64,000 nucleotides of DNA from Bradyrhizobium sp. RP6 (GCF_003837805.1 NZ_RQIT01000014.1:124001-188000), one strand, 5' to 3'; positions 53,862-63,318 are shown, counted from the stretch's first letter. Made by a program: numbers and translations. The notes: generated by a model from the letters alone, not told the origin.

Positions 53862-54095
53862 GTCGTGCTTCCCTTCATTGGTGTCGGCTTGCCGACGAAT
53901 TGTCGGAAATCCGACGCGGATCATCGATCCCGCCGTCGCAAGAGGCGGTAAGCCCCCCTCTCTTGACGCTATTCCTGCAAGGTGCACACCAAACTGCGAC
54001 CGCATATCCGGCACGCCGATTGCTGGGCCGCTTCTGGGCGGCGCCCTGCAGCAATCGGGCTGCGCGAACGCAGCTGCCCTCCGCTGGAGGCCATC

Positions 54096-54335
54096 ATGAA
54101 TCTCCTTCGCTCGATCACGGTAGTCGCAGGATTGCTGCTCGCATGCCCATCGGCGCAGTCCGCGCAGACCAACGTCGCCGTGGCCGCCAATTTCACCGAC
54201 GCCGCCAAGGAGATCGCCGCCCTCTTCAAGCAGAAGACCGGACATGAGGCGGTGCTGAGCTTCGGTGCGAGCGGGCAATTCTACAGAAGCTCGTCGAGGA
54301 AGGTCTCGCTATCGCGGGCAGCCGCTCTGACGCGC
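54096..54335 (+). pseudogene. modA: modA remnant (molybdate-binding protein)
   Basis: Starts normally: GGAGG, ATG at 54096, Sec signal MNLLRSITVVAGLLLACPSAQSA and the ModA start TNVAVAANFTDAAKEIAALF...LSFGASGQFY. It then jumps, out of frame, to DNA that reads KLVEEGLAIAGSRSD in another frame, a ModA motif normally ~35-40 residues further on. It then ends directly at the modB start. About two-thirds of the gene is missing through at least two internal deletions. Confidence 0.85.
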
Positions 54336-55021
54336 ATGGAGATCTGGTCGGCGGAGATACGCCAGTCGGATCTGCTGACGGTCGAACTGGCCGCGATCTC
54401 GACCGCGATCCTGCTGGTACTGGCGACGCCGCTCGCCTGGTGGCTGGCACGCGCCAGGGGCTGGTGGACCGAGATCATCGCGAGCCTGGTTGCGCTGCCG
54501 CTGGTGCTGCCGCCGACCGTACTCGGCTTCTATCTGCTGGTGCTGCTCGGTCCGGACGGGCCGGGCGGGTGGCTCGCGCACCTCTGGGGTGGGCGCACGC
54601 TCGCCTTCACCTTCGAGGGCCTCGTCATCGGCTCGGTGGTGTATTCGATGCCATTCGTGGTGCAGCCGATCCGGAACGCCTTTGCCGCGATGGGCGAGCG
54701 TCCGCTCGAGGTTGCTGCCACCTTGCGTGCTTCGCCCTTCCGCACCTTCTGGACCGTGACGGTGCCGCTGGCGCGGCCCGGCTTCCTGACCGGTGCGGTG
54801 CTCGGCTTCGCGCACACTGTCGGCGAGTTCGGCCTCGTGCTGATGATCGGCGGCAACATTCCCGGCCGCACCAAGGTGCTGTCGGTCGCGCTCTTCGACT
54901 ATGTCGAAACCTCGCGCTGGCGTGAGGCGAGCATGCTTCGGGCCTCATGGTGATCTTCGCCTTCACCGTGATCCTCTCGATGACGCTCCTCGACAAGCGC
55001 TCCGCGAGGGCTGCGGCATGA
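54336..55021 (+). pseudogene. modB: modB (molybdate ABC permease), frameshifted near the C-terminus
   Basis: Permease of ~228 residues. Seen: PTVLGFYLLVLLGPDGPGGW, the EAA-type loop LEVAATLRASPFRTFWTVTVP, and GEFGLVLMIGGNIPGRTKVLSVALFDYVE. The frame ends early (REASMLRASW, TGA) at ~54953, while LMVIFAFTVILSMTLLDKRS continues in another frame to 55021; one missing base near 54935-54943 explains it. Upstream the frame is open through the modA remnant, so a ModA-ModB fusion could be translated. The last membrane helix would be lost. Confidence 0.82.
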
Positions 55022-55690
55022 GAACGGCCGAACCCGCCCACATCAACGCGGCCTTCCGCGGCAGGCTCGACAGTTTCACGCTCGACGCCGAGCTCAGCCT
55101 GCCCGCCACCGGCGTCGCTGCGATCTTCGGTCCTTCGGGTTGCGGCAAGACCAGTGTCGCGCGCTGTATCGCCGGCTTGCAACGCATGGCCGATGGCTTT
55201 TGCGCGGTGGACGGCGAGATCTGGCAGGATCATCGATCGTTTCGGCCCGTGCACCGACGGCCGATCGGCTACGTCTTTCAGGAAGCCAGCCTGTTTCCGC
55301 ATCTGTCGGTGCGGCGCAATCTGCTGTTCGGTGCTCCGAAAGCGGCGCGCGCGCAGATCGCGTTCAGCGAGGTCGTGGAGCTGCTCGGCCTTGCCGCACT
55401 GCTCGACCGCTCGCCCTACCGCCTCTCCGGCGGCGAGCGGCAGCGCGTCGCAATCGGACGTGCCCTGCTGTCGCAGCCAAAGCTCCTTCTGATGGACGAG
55501 CCGCTGGCCGCGCTCGACCGCACGACGAAGGACGAGATCTTGCCGTTCCTCGAACGGCTGCACGAGACGTTGTCGCTGCCGGTACTTTACATCAGTCACG
55601 ACATGGCGGAGATCGAGCGCTTTGCCGATCATTTGGTGCTGATGGAGAGTGGCCGCGTCGTCGGCTCCGGCCCGCTGCACGGCCCCCATC
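55018..55690 (+). pseudogene. modC: modC (molybdate ABC ATPase), C-terminal domain lost
   Basis: ATPase half only: GPSGCGKTS Walker A, FQEASLFPHLSVRRNLLFG, LSGGERQR signature, LLLMDEPLAALD Walker B, ISHDMAEIERFA switch. After ~218 residues the similarity stops at GRVVGSGPLHG. The Mop-type regulatory domain (~120-140 residues in complete ModC) is absent, and the frame runs on into DUF2478. The ATG at 55018 overlaps the modB stop by 4 bp, the ancestral coupling. The end coordinate is approximate. Confidence 0.8.
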
Positions 55691-55776
55691 CGATACCGCC
55701 GGCCGGGAGCCGGGACCGGTACAGAGATTGCCCAGCTCGAGGGAACCGCGTAGAAAACCTGACGAGGATGACCTCC

Positions 55777-56349
55777 ATGCCGATCGACTTTCACGACATC
55801 GACCCGAACCGCGTCGCCGCGGTCCTGTACCGTCCGCAGGACGACGTCGACGCCCTGCTCGCCGACTTTGCACAGAACCTCGCGCGGTCGGGCGAGCGGA
55901 TCGGCGGCGTGGTCCAGCACAACGTCAAGGATGGCGCCGGCTGCCAGGTCGGCATGCAGGCCATCGACCTCATGACCGGCGCGGAGATCTCGATCTGCCA
56001 GCCACTCGGCTCGGGCGCCATGGCCTGTAAGCTAGACGCTGCGGGCCTTGCGGAAGCGGCGGTCGGCGTCACCCGCGCGATCGCGGCCGACGTCGATCTC
56101 GTCGTGATCAACAAGTTCTCCAAGCAGGAGGCCGCCGGCGAAGGTCTGCGGGACGAGCTGGCCTGCGCCATCGCCGCCGGTATCCCCGTGCTCACGGCGG
56201 TGCCCGAAAAATGCCTGGACGCCTGGAATGATTTTACCGGTGGGATCGGCACCCCCCTCTTGTGCGAGCGAGGAGCGATCGAGGGCTGGTGGCAGGAGCT
56301 GTCGTCGCGGATGAAACGGGCCCGCGCGGCGCGCGCGCCCGCCGACTGA
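55777..56349 (+). CDS. DUF2478 protein, molybdenum-associated
   Basis: 190 residues (MPIDFHDIDPNRVAAVLYRP... VDLVVINKFSKQEAAGEGLRDELACAIAAGIPVLTAVPEKCLDAWNDF). The family is a predicted nucleotide-binding protein encoded next to mod genes. A GAGG stands 9 bp before ATG 55777. The frame is also open from modC without a stop, so it may be made alone or as a ModC-DUF2478 fusion. It looks intact itself. Confidence 0.8.
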   Translation: MPIDFHDIDPNRVAAVLYRPQDDVDALLADFAQNLARSGERIGGVVQHNVKDGAGCQVGMQAIDLMTGAEISICQPLGSGAMACKLDAAGLAEAAVGVTRAIAADVDLVVINKFSKQEAAGEGLRDELACAIAAGIPVLTAVPEKCLDAWNDFTGGIGTPLLCERGAIEGWWQELSSRMKRARAARAPAD

Positions 56350-56409
56350 TGCGGATGCTTCGATCGACATGGCCTAATTCTCCATCGCCAGTGTTGCGTT
56401 TCCTTGGGA

Positions 56410-57198
56410 TCACCGCCACGCGCGCGCGAGGCGGAAGGCGTCGCCGAACAGCCCGCTCCATGACCGCGCCTTGATGAAGGACTTGAACGTCGTCTTTTCC
56501 TTCTCGACCTTCGGCGTGCCGTCAACGCGCAGGAAGTTCTGCATCGCCTTGGAAACAAGCTCCGGATAGGTCAGGAAGAAGTTCTGCGACTGGGTATGCA
56601 TCAGCGCAGGCATGTCCTTGTACTTCTTCAAATCCTTGGTGACGAAGGACTCGTCCAACATCTTCTTGTAAAGAGAGAGGTTCTCGGCCGTCATTGGATC
56701 CTTGCGCGACTTGACCTGAAAGATCGCTTCCGCCGCGATCCGGCCCGAGGTCATCGCGAGATTCGAGCCCTCGCGGTGGATGGCATTGTTCAGCTGAGCA
56801 GCATCACCGACCACCACCCAGCCTTCGCCGTAGAGCTGCGGGATGGCCTTGAAGCCGCCTTCGGGAATGAGATGCGCGGCATACTCCTTCACCTCGGACC
56901 CTTCGATCAGCGGGGCGACCGAGGGATGCCGCTTGAAACGGTCGAGCAGCCCGTACGGTGTCTCGCCGGTGCGCTGGAAATCGGCGACGAGACAGCCTAT
57001 GCCGAGCGAGATGCACTCCTTGTTAGCGTAGATGAAGCCCATGCCGGTCATGCCGCGAGAGATCGTACCGGCCGCCTCGATCACCATGCCTTCGTCGCCC
57101 CTGAGATTGAAGCGGGCCTCGATGGTCTCGCGCGGCAGGAAATGCATCTCCTTCACGGCGAGCGCGACCTTGTCGGGCTTGGGCCGCTCGCGCAGGCC
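56410..57198 (-). pseudogene. fixC: fixC remnant, 5' end deleted
   Basis: The last ~260 residues of FixC (electron-transfer flavoprotein-quinone oxidoreductase type; carries electrons to nitrogenase): GLRERPKPDKVALAVKEMHF..., GWVVVGDAAQLNNAIHREGSNLAMTSGRIAAEAIF, and the C-terminus SWSGLFGDAFRLARAWR. About 180 N-terminal residues with the first FAD motif are gone, replaced by the SDR pseudogene. The usual downstream fixX is absent: only 60 bp separate it from DUF2478. Confidence 0.85.
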
Positions 57199-57799
57199 CG
57201 TCGGTCCTGATCTCGCCTGGCGCGATCGCATTGACGCGAATTCCGAACGGCGCGTAGTCGTGCGCCATCTCGCGGGTCAGGCGCGAGCACGGCCTTCGAC
57301 GTCGCGTAGGCGGTGCCGGCAAGAGGGTGTACGCGGGAGCCCACGATCGAGGTGATATTGACGATCGCGCCGGCGGCTCGCCTCAGCTCATCGACCAGGC
57401 CTTGCGCGAAAAGAACCGGCGCGAGCAGGTTGACGTGGAACACGCTCATCCAGGTTTCGACCGGCGTCGTCAGCGAGTTCATCCGCGTGCCGTCGGCAGT
57501 CTTGGGCGAAATGCCCGCATTGTTGATCAGTGCATGCAGCCGCCCGCCGTTGAGCCGCTCCTTGATCTCGGCGACGGCCCGGGGCAGCGCGCGATGGTCG
57601 CTCAATTCGACCTGCACATGATTGTCCGTCCCGGCGTCCCAGGGACATCGACCGGTGTCGAATTTCTGCCGCGAGCAGGTGATGATCCGCCGGCCGGCTT
57701 CGGAGAACAGCTTTCCCGTTGCATGACCGATTCCTCTGGACGCGCCGGTCAGGACGAGCGTTTTCAGCTCGCCACTTTGTGCACGCGACCTGTCGCCAT
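57199..57799 (-). pseudogene. SDR-family dehydrogenase, multiply broken
   Basis: Rossmann start LVLTGASRGIGHATGKLFSE, LINNAGIS, Tyr-Lys in AYATSKA, and in a second frame LTREMAHDYAPFGIRVNAIAPGEIRT. Lesions: the only plausible ATG (57799) is out of frame with the body; a frameshift follows YATSKAVLA near 57285; the last ~60 codons are lost where the sequence joins fixC at ~57199. Non-functional. Confidence 0.82.
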
Positions 57800-58192
57800 G
57801 AAACGGGCACAGTGCGACGTCGGGTGCCGACGTGCCACCCGGTGCACTATCGCGATCCAGAAATCGAGCGCCACCAAAACTCCTCACCGCGTCCGCGCCG
57901 GACGGCAGACAATGACGATAGAGGCAACTTTGCAGGAATTGGGCCACACCATGCCGCCCAATCGCTGCAGTTTTCGCGACCGAATGTCGGCTTCACGACA
58001 GGCTGCAAGGTTCACAACACGCGCATGTTCGCTTTCGGACCAGACTTCGCCAGTGCGGTGCGTCTCTGCTTTCTGAATGCTGGCCAGCAGTTGAGAGGTG
58101 TTTTTCAATCATTCCAAATGGCCCGGCTCTTGCTCACCCTGTTCCAAGCCTGATTGCGCCTTGCTGCACTTGTTCCGCAAACGTTGCTTCAG
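57800..58192. other. Gene-free stretch in the decayed region
   Basis: About 390 bp with no convincing gene. The part around 57980-58050 (ATGTCGGCTTC..., ATGTTCGCTTTCGG...) recalls dispersed repeats seen between Bradyrhizobium genes, but I cannot confirm this. Confidence 0.35.
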
Positions 58193-59030
58193 ATGCCCCA
58201 ACCGAACGACCATCGACCCTTTGCCGTTATCCTCGGCACCAATGAGATCGCATCTGCGATCGGCCTGCAGCTCGTGCGCATTGGATATTGTGTCGTACTG
58301 TCCCACGACCCCGATCCTCCGGTGATCCGGCGCAAGATGGCCTTTCACGACGCGCTCTTCACCGATACCGCGCAGCTCGAAAACGTCGTCGCCGAGCGCG
58401 TCGATGACGGCGTGCAGATCTACCAGGCGCTCCGCCGACCGGCGCAAATCCTGGTCACCTGGCTTGGCCTACTCGACCTGCTTCCGGTCCGCCACATTGA
58501 CCTCCTGATCGATGCGCGACTGCAGGAGCGCCGGGTTACGCCCGATCTGAGGCGGCTCGCCCGGCTCGCTATCGGGCTGGGCCCCGGATTCTCGTCGAAC
58601 TCCAATTGCGACATCGCGGTGGAGACCCGGCCTGGCAGGATCGGGCTCGTCGCCGACGCGCGCTGGACCGACCCCTGCCGATGGCATTGCAAGTTCACTG
58701 AGCGATGTGGGCGCAGAACGGTTCGTCTATTCGCCGTTCGCAGGGCGATGACACACGCCGGTCGAGATCGGCACCCGCGTCTACAAGGGTCTCGTGCTCG
58801 GCCACCTTTCCGGCGTTCCCGTGCTCGCGCCGCGCGACGGAGTTCTGCGCGGGATCGCTCGCGACGGCAGTGAAGTTCCGTCCGGCGTCAAGCTGCTGGA
58901 GATCGATCCGCGCGGGCGGGACGCCCAGTGGACCGGAACAGATCAGCGCGGGCGCGCCATTGCCAATGCAACAGCCGCCGCCGTCAAGCTCCACACCGCA
59001 CCTCGCATCACGCAGCGGAATCCGGCATGA
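58193..59030 (+). pseudogene. yqeB-like gene (molybdenum hydroxylase accessory), frameshift plus stop
   Basis: Resembles YqeB of selenium-dependent/molybdenum hydroxylase systems: FAVILGTNEIASAIGLQLVR, HIDLLIDARLQ, IGLGPGFSSNSNCDIAVETRPGR. After WTDP the frame shifts at a C4 run (58672-58675); deleting one C restores PADGIASSLSDVGAERFVYSP. That frame then meets TGA at 58749-58751 where Trp would fit, before HTPVEIGTRVYKGLVLGHLS continues to 59030. The final stop overlaps the next gene's ATG by 4 bp, showing they were once coupled. Total length (~279 codons) is near full. Confidence 0.78.
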
Positions 59031-59245
59031 TCGTCTGCTCCTGCAACATCATCAGCGATCACGACATCAGGGGTGCGGTCGGCTCGACCGACGACGAACT
59101 CTTTTCAGCCGCGCAGGTCTACGACTGCCTGGGCTGCACTGTCAGGTGCGGGCGATGTTCGCAATCCGTACGTCAGATCCTCGAGGAACGGCCGCCGGGC
59201 TGCGGACGTTACGCGGAAATATCAGAGAGTTGCTCCCGACCATAG
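59027..59245 (+). CDS. BFD-like [2Fe-2S] protein
   Basis: 72 residues. MIVCSCNIISDHDI and YDCLGCTVRCGRCSQSVRQIL supply cysteines in the CxC...CxxC pattern of bacterioferritin-associated ferredoxins. Possibly an electron or Fe-S donor for the lost hydroxylase or nitrogenase gene set. Appears intact despite decay around it. ATGA overlap with the yqeB remnant. Confidence 0.8.
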   Translation: MIVCSCNIISDHDIRGAVGSTDDELFSAAQVYDCLGCTVRCGRCSQSVRQILEERPPGCGRYAEISESCSRP

Positions 59246-59525
59246 CGAGCCTCGCATCTGGAGTGCTATCTCAGCGACCTTCATCGCGCATTGAAGCGGC
59301 GAATGGCCAGGCCTTGATGGCAGCGTACACAGCGGAACTGGCGACCGGCTGGGCACGGTCAATCTATGCGACCCGTTCCTCGTTCACAGCGCGCAGTCTC
59401 GTCGAGGCAAGCAGCCGCGCCTCATAGCGCAGCTGCCCCTACTTCCGACCGGCGCTCTCGTCCTTGCGCAGGCGCCATCTCCGATCAAGATTGCCAATCG
59501 TGCATCGTGCGGGGCTGGCGTCAGA
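59246..59525. other. Gene-free stretch between BFD-like gene and livF
   Basis: 280 bp without a convincing gene, promoter or repeat. Confidence 0.4.
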
Positions 59526-60221
59526 TCACACCTCCAGCCACTCCTGGCGCACTGCAGCGTTCAACTTGAGCTCGTCCGGCGTACCTTCGAAGACGACGCG
59601 GCCGTGTCCCATGATGTAGAGGCGCTTCGAGATTCGCATTGCGATCGAAAGCTTCTGCTCGACCAGAAGGATTGCGACACCCGCTTCCGCGATCCGGGTA
59701 ATGAGATCGCCGACCTGTTGCACGATCAGGGGCGCGAGTCCCTCGGTAGGCTCGTCGATCATGATAAGGTCGGGATCACCCATGAGCGTCCGGCAGGTGG
59801 TCAGCATCTGCTTCTCGCCGCCCGACAGGACCCCAGCCGGCGTGTCGGCGCGCGCAGCAAGATTCGGAAACATATCGAGCATATCCTGCAGCCGCCATTT
59901 CCCCGGCCTTCGCGTGTCCTTGACGCCAAGCAGCAGATTCTGCCGAACTGTCAGGCTTGGGAAAATATCGCGATGTTCGGGAACGTAGCCGAGACCAAGC
60001 CGCGCGATCTTGTAGCTTGGCAGGCCGGCAATGTTCTTGCCCTTGAAGCGGATCGTACCCTGCGGACTGACCTCGCCCATGATGGCCTTGACGGTAGTCG
60101 ACCGGCCGACGCCGTTGCGACCGAGTAGGCTCACAACTTCGCCGGCAGCGACATCGAGGTCGACGCCCTGGAGAATGTGGCTCTTGCCGTAATAGGCATG
60201 GAGATTCCTGACCTCCAGCAT
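59526..60221 (-). CDS. livF: Branched-chain amino acid-type ABC transporter ATPase (LivF family), second system
   Basis: 231 residues. Walker A is GRNGVGRS instead of GRNGAGKT: the invariant Lys is replaced by Arg, which may weaken ATP binding. LSGGEKQM and LIMIDEPTEGLAP follow. The LivG stop abuts its start. It runs in an operon with LivG, LivM, LivH and a binding protein. Confidence 0.92.
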   Translation of the reverse strand: MLEVRNLHAYYGKSHILQGVDLDVAAGEVVSLLGRNGVGRSTTVKAIMGEVSPQGTIRFKGKNIAGLPSYKIARLGLGYVPEHRDIFPSLTVRQNLLLGVKDTRRPGKWRLQDMLDMFPNLAARADTPAGVLSGGEKQMLTTCRTLMGDPDLIMIDEPTEGLAPLIVQQVGDLITRIAEAGVAILLVEQKLSIAMRISKRLYIMGHGRVVFEGTPDELKLNAAVRQEWLEV

Positions 60222-60970
60222 CAGTGCGCCTCCTCACCGAGATAGGCTTCCTTGACCTTCGGATCGCGCCGGATCTCCTCAGGCGTGCCGGATGCGATGA
60301 TATGACCGTAGACCAGCACCGAGATGCGGTCGGCGAGCCCGAATACGACGCTCATGTCGTGTTCGACGATAACCAGCGTGCGACCTTCGGTCAGGCGCCG
60401 GATCAGGGACACCGCACGCTCGGTTTCGGCATGGCTCATTCCGGCGGTCGGCTCATCGAGCATGACGACGGTCGCGCCGCCTGCGATCGTGACGCCGATC
60501 TCGAGCTCACGCTGCTCGGCATATGTCAAAAGGCCGGCCGGAACGTCGCGCCGGTGAGTGAGGTGAATGTCTTCCAGAATCCTAGCGGTCTGCTCGCGGA
60601 CTTCGGGCAGGTGGTCCACGTTCTTCCAGAACGCATAGCGATGCCCTGTGGCCCACAACACGGCACAGCGAACGTTCTCCCATACAGTCATGCGGGCGAA
60701 CACGTTCGTGACCTGGAACGAGCGCGACAAGCCGCGCCGGTTGATCTCGAACGGCCGCAGGCCGGAGATCACGTCGCCGTTGAGACGGACCTCGCCCGAG
60801 GTCGGTTTGATGTGCCCGCTGATCAAATTGAACGTCGTCGACTTTCCGGCACCGTTCGGCCCGATGATGGCATGCCGTTCGCCCTGCGCGATGCTGAGAT
60901 TCAGGTCGCGGATGATGCTGACATTGCCGAAGCGCTTCTCCACGGCACGGACTTCGATAGCTGCCGTCAT
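60221..60970 (-). CDS. livG: Branched-chain amino acid-type ABC transporter ATPase (LivG family), second system
   Basis: 249 residues. Walker A GPNGAGKS near 37-44, LTYAEQRELEIG in the signature position, Walker B VVMLDEPTAGMSH. The signature is LTYAEQR rather than LSGGQ, as in many LivG proteins of this subgroup. Overlaps livM by 4 bp. Confidence 0.93.
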   Translation of the reverse strand: MTAAIEVRAVEKRFGNVSIIRDLNLSIAQGERHAIIGPNGAGKSTTFNLISGHIKPTSGEVRLNGDVISGLRPFEINRRGLSRSFQVTNVFARMTVWENVRCAVLWATGHRYAFWKNVDHLPEVREQTARILEDIHLTHRRDVPAGLLTYAEQRELEIGVTIAGGATVVMLDEPTAGMSHAETERAVSLIRRLTEGRTLVIVEHDMSVVFGLADRISVLVYGHIIASGTPEEIRRDPKVKEAYLGEEAH

Positions 60971-62265
60971 GCCAGATACCCCCGATCACGCGCGATCGTG
61001 GCTGCCCGATCCCATGCTTCGCCGATCCGCCGCCATGTCAATCGCGCGATGACGAAACCACCGGCCACGAGAACCGCTGCGGCAATCCACGTGGCTGGAG
61101 ACCTGGGATTGAAGGCAATGCCGAACAGGTTGATCGCACTGGCCTCCCCGCCGGAATAACGGGCGATCGTCTCGATCATCAGAACGACGCCGCAACCGAG
61201 CGCCACGGTCGGCACGATCGCGACGAGATAGGATGGAATGACCGTCCATAACGTTCCGGCGCGAAGCAGCGGCCGATGCATCATCAGCAGCCCGGCAATG
61301 CCGCCGGGCGAGAACATCACGATGCCGATGAAGATGATGCCGAAGTAAAGCTGCCAGACGCTGGTGACGCTGGTCAGCCCGAGCTGCAGGTAGGTCACCA
61401 GGATTGCGCCGAGGATCGGCCCGAAGAAATATGCGGTGCCGCCGATGAAGGTCGCGAACAGCACGAGGCCCGACTGGATCGCACCGAGATAGGCCGAGTT
61501 CGCGATTTCGAAACTGATCGCGGCGAGCCCTCCGGCAATGCCGGCGAAGAACCCTGCGAAGCAATAGGCGAGATAACGGACCACGTGAGGATCGTAGCCG
61601 ATGAACTGAACGCGCTCGGGATTGTCACGGACGGCATTGCTGATCCGCCCCAATGGGGTTCGGGTCAGTGCGTACATTGCGATCGCCGATACCACCAGCC
61701 AGAACGCAATCAGATAGTAGACCTGGATCTGCGGCCCGAAGGTCCAGCCGAACATCCGCGGCAGCGCTGTGCGGTCCGTCGTGATGCCCGCTTCGCCGCC
61801 GAAGACCGACCGGAGGATCAGAGACGAAGACGCCACCAGTTCGCCGATACCCAGCGAGATCATGGCGAACACGGTACCGGCGCGCTTGGTCATGAGCCAG
61901 CTGACGAGGATGGCGAAGGCGAGGCCACCGAGGCCGCCGAACAACGGGATGAATGGAAGTGGGATCGGCCAACCGTGCGAGACGACCGCGTTCATCATAT
62001 GGCAGGCCATGAAGCCGCCGAGGCCGTAGTGCACGGCATGGCCGAACGACAACAATCCGGTCTGTCCAAGCAAGATGTTGTAAGAGAGCGCGAACACGAT
62101 CGCGATCCCTATCAGGCTGAAGGACGTGAGGGAGCCGCCGGAGGAGAACACCAGCGGCAGCACGACAAGGACGATCACGCCGACCAGCCAGACACCATAG
62201 AAGCGCATGTTCTCGCCGGCCGCGTTCGCTGCGGGACCCGATACCGATGTCGTTGCCGTAGTCAT
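60967..62265 (-). CDS. livM: Branched-chain amino acid-type ABC permease (LivM family), second system
   Basis: 432 residues, longer than the ~330 of the first LivM because of a C-terminal membrane extension (PSYLVAIVPTVALGCGVVLMIETIARY onward). NILLGQTGLLSFGHAVHYGLGGF is the LivM hallmark. The ATG at 62265 is chosen because it overlaps livH by 4 bp; the frame is open much further upstream as a shadow. Confidence 0.9.
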   Translation of the reverse strand: MTTATTSVSGPAANAAGENMRFYGVWLVGVIVLVVLPLVFSSGGSLTSFSLIGIAIVFALSYNILLGQTGLLSFGHAVHYGLGGFMACHMMNAVVSHGWPIPLPFIPLFGGLGGLAFAILVSWLMTKRAGTVFAMISLGIGELVASSSLILRSVFGGEAGITTDRTALPRMFGWTFGPQIQVYYLIAFWLVVSAIAMYALTRTPLGRISNAVRDNPERVQFIGYDPHVVRYLAYCFAGFFAGIAGGLAAISFEIANSAYLGAIQSGLVLFATFIGGTAYFFGPILGAILVTYLQLGLTSVTSVWQLYFGIIFIGIVMFSPGGIAGLLMMHRPLLRAGTLWTVIPSYLVAIVPTVALGCGVVLMIETIARYSGGEASAINLFGIAFNPRSPATWIAAAVLVAGGFVIARLTWRRIGEAWDRAATIARDRGYLA

Positions 62266-63209
62266 GATTCGCGCGTCCCCATCAGGCCCATGGGGCGAAC
62301 GATCAGGATGATGACCAGCAGAAGATAGGGAATGATCGGCGCGACCTGTGCGATCGTGACGTTCCAGATGTCGGAAAGAGCGGAAGGTCCCCCCGGCGAA
62401 TCGAGCGGACCGAAGACGCTGGCCAGCGAGCCATTCAACGCAACTGCAAAAGTCTGCACCAGGCCAATGACGAGCGAGGCGACAAAGGCGCCGGGCAAGG
62501 AGCCGAGGCCGCCAAAGACGATGACCACGAACAGGATAGGCCCGAGCGAGGCCGCCATGTCGGACTGCGTCACCAGTGCGGGTCCGGCTATGACACCGGC
62601 AAGGCCTGCCAGCGCACTGCCCACACCGAATACCACCATGAACACGCGCCCCACGTTGTGGCCGAGGTGTCCGACCATATGAGGATGCGTCAGCGCCGCC
62701 TGCACGATCAGACCCACCCTGGTACGCTTCAGCACCAGCAAGAGCGCGACGAAGATAACGACCGATACCGCGAGCATGAAGATCTTGTAGGCGGGATAGT
62801 TGGTGGAGAAGATCGTAAAGGCGGGGAAGTCGAGCAGCGCCGGCACGCGATAGTCGACCGGACTTCTGCCCCAAATCATCGATACGATCTCTTCGATCGC
62901 GAATGCGAGGCCAAAGGTCAGCAGTAATTCCGCGACATGACCGTGCTTGTGGGTGTTGCGCAGGCCATAGCGTTCTACCACCATGCCGATCGCACCGACC
63001 AGCAGCGGGGCAAGCACGAAAGCCGGCCAGAACCCGATCCATTTCGTCAATTGAAAACCGAAGAAGGCGCCAAGCATGTAGAAGCTGGCGTGGGCGAAGT
63101 TGAGTACGCCCATCATGCTGAAGATGACCGTCAGCCCACTCGACAGCAGAAACAGCAGCATGCCGAACAGCACGCCGTTGAGGCTCGATATGACAATGAG
63201 TTCAAGCAC
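62262..63209 (-). CDS. livH: Branched-chain amino acid-type ABC permease (LivH family), second system
   Basis: 315 residues from a GTG at 63209 (LELIVISSLNGVLFGMLLFL); an ATG at 63251 would add 14 unlikely residues. GVLNFAHASFYMLGAFFG and FGGLGSLPGAFVASLVIG are LivH signatures. About 110 bp separate it from the binding-protein gene upstream. Confidence 0.9.
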   Translation of the reverse strand: MLELIVISSLNGVLFGMLLFLLSSGLTVIFSMMGVLNFAHASFYMLGAFFGFQLTKWIGFWPAFVLAPLLVGAIGMVVERYGLRNTHKHGHVAELLLTFGLAFAIEEIVSMIWGRSPVDYRVPALLDFPAFTIFSTNYPAYKIFMLAVSVVIFVALLLVLKRTRVGLIVQAALTHPHMVGHLGHNVGRVFMVVFGVGSALAGLAGVIAGPALVTQSDMAASLGPILFVVIVFGGLGSLPGAFVASLVIGLVQTFAVALNGSLASVFGPLDSPGGPSALSDIWNVTIAQVAPIIPYLLLVIILIVRPMGLMGTRES

Positions 63210-63318
63210 AGCGCACTCGTGAACCATCCGAGGCAGGGCCCCGGTTTCCATCCATGAAGCATTTCGGCCGCCACCTGCCCGCGACGGGATTGCCGCGGGC
63301 CGGCGGCGTGTATGGCCG

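Noticed and set aside
57884..58108. 74-codon minus-strand frame in the decayed region
   Set aside because: No family features, no ribosome site; likely repeat-derived.
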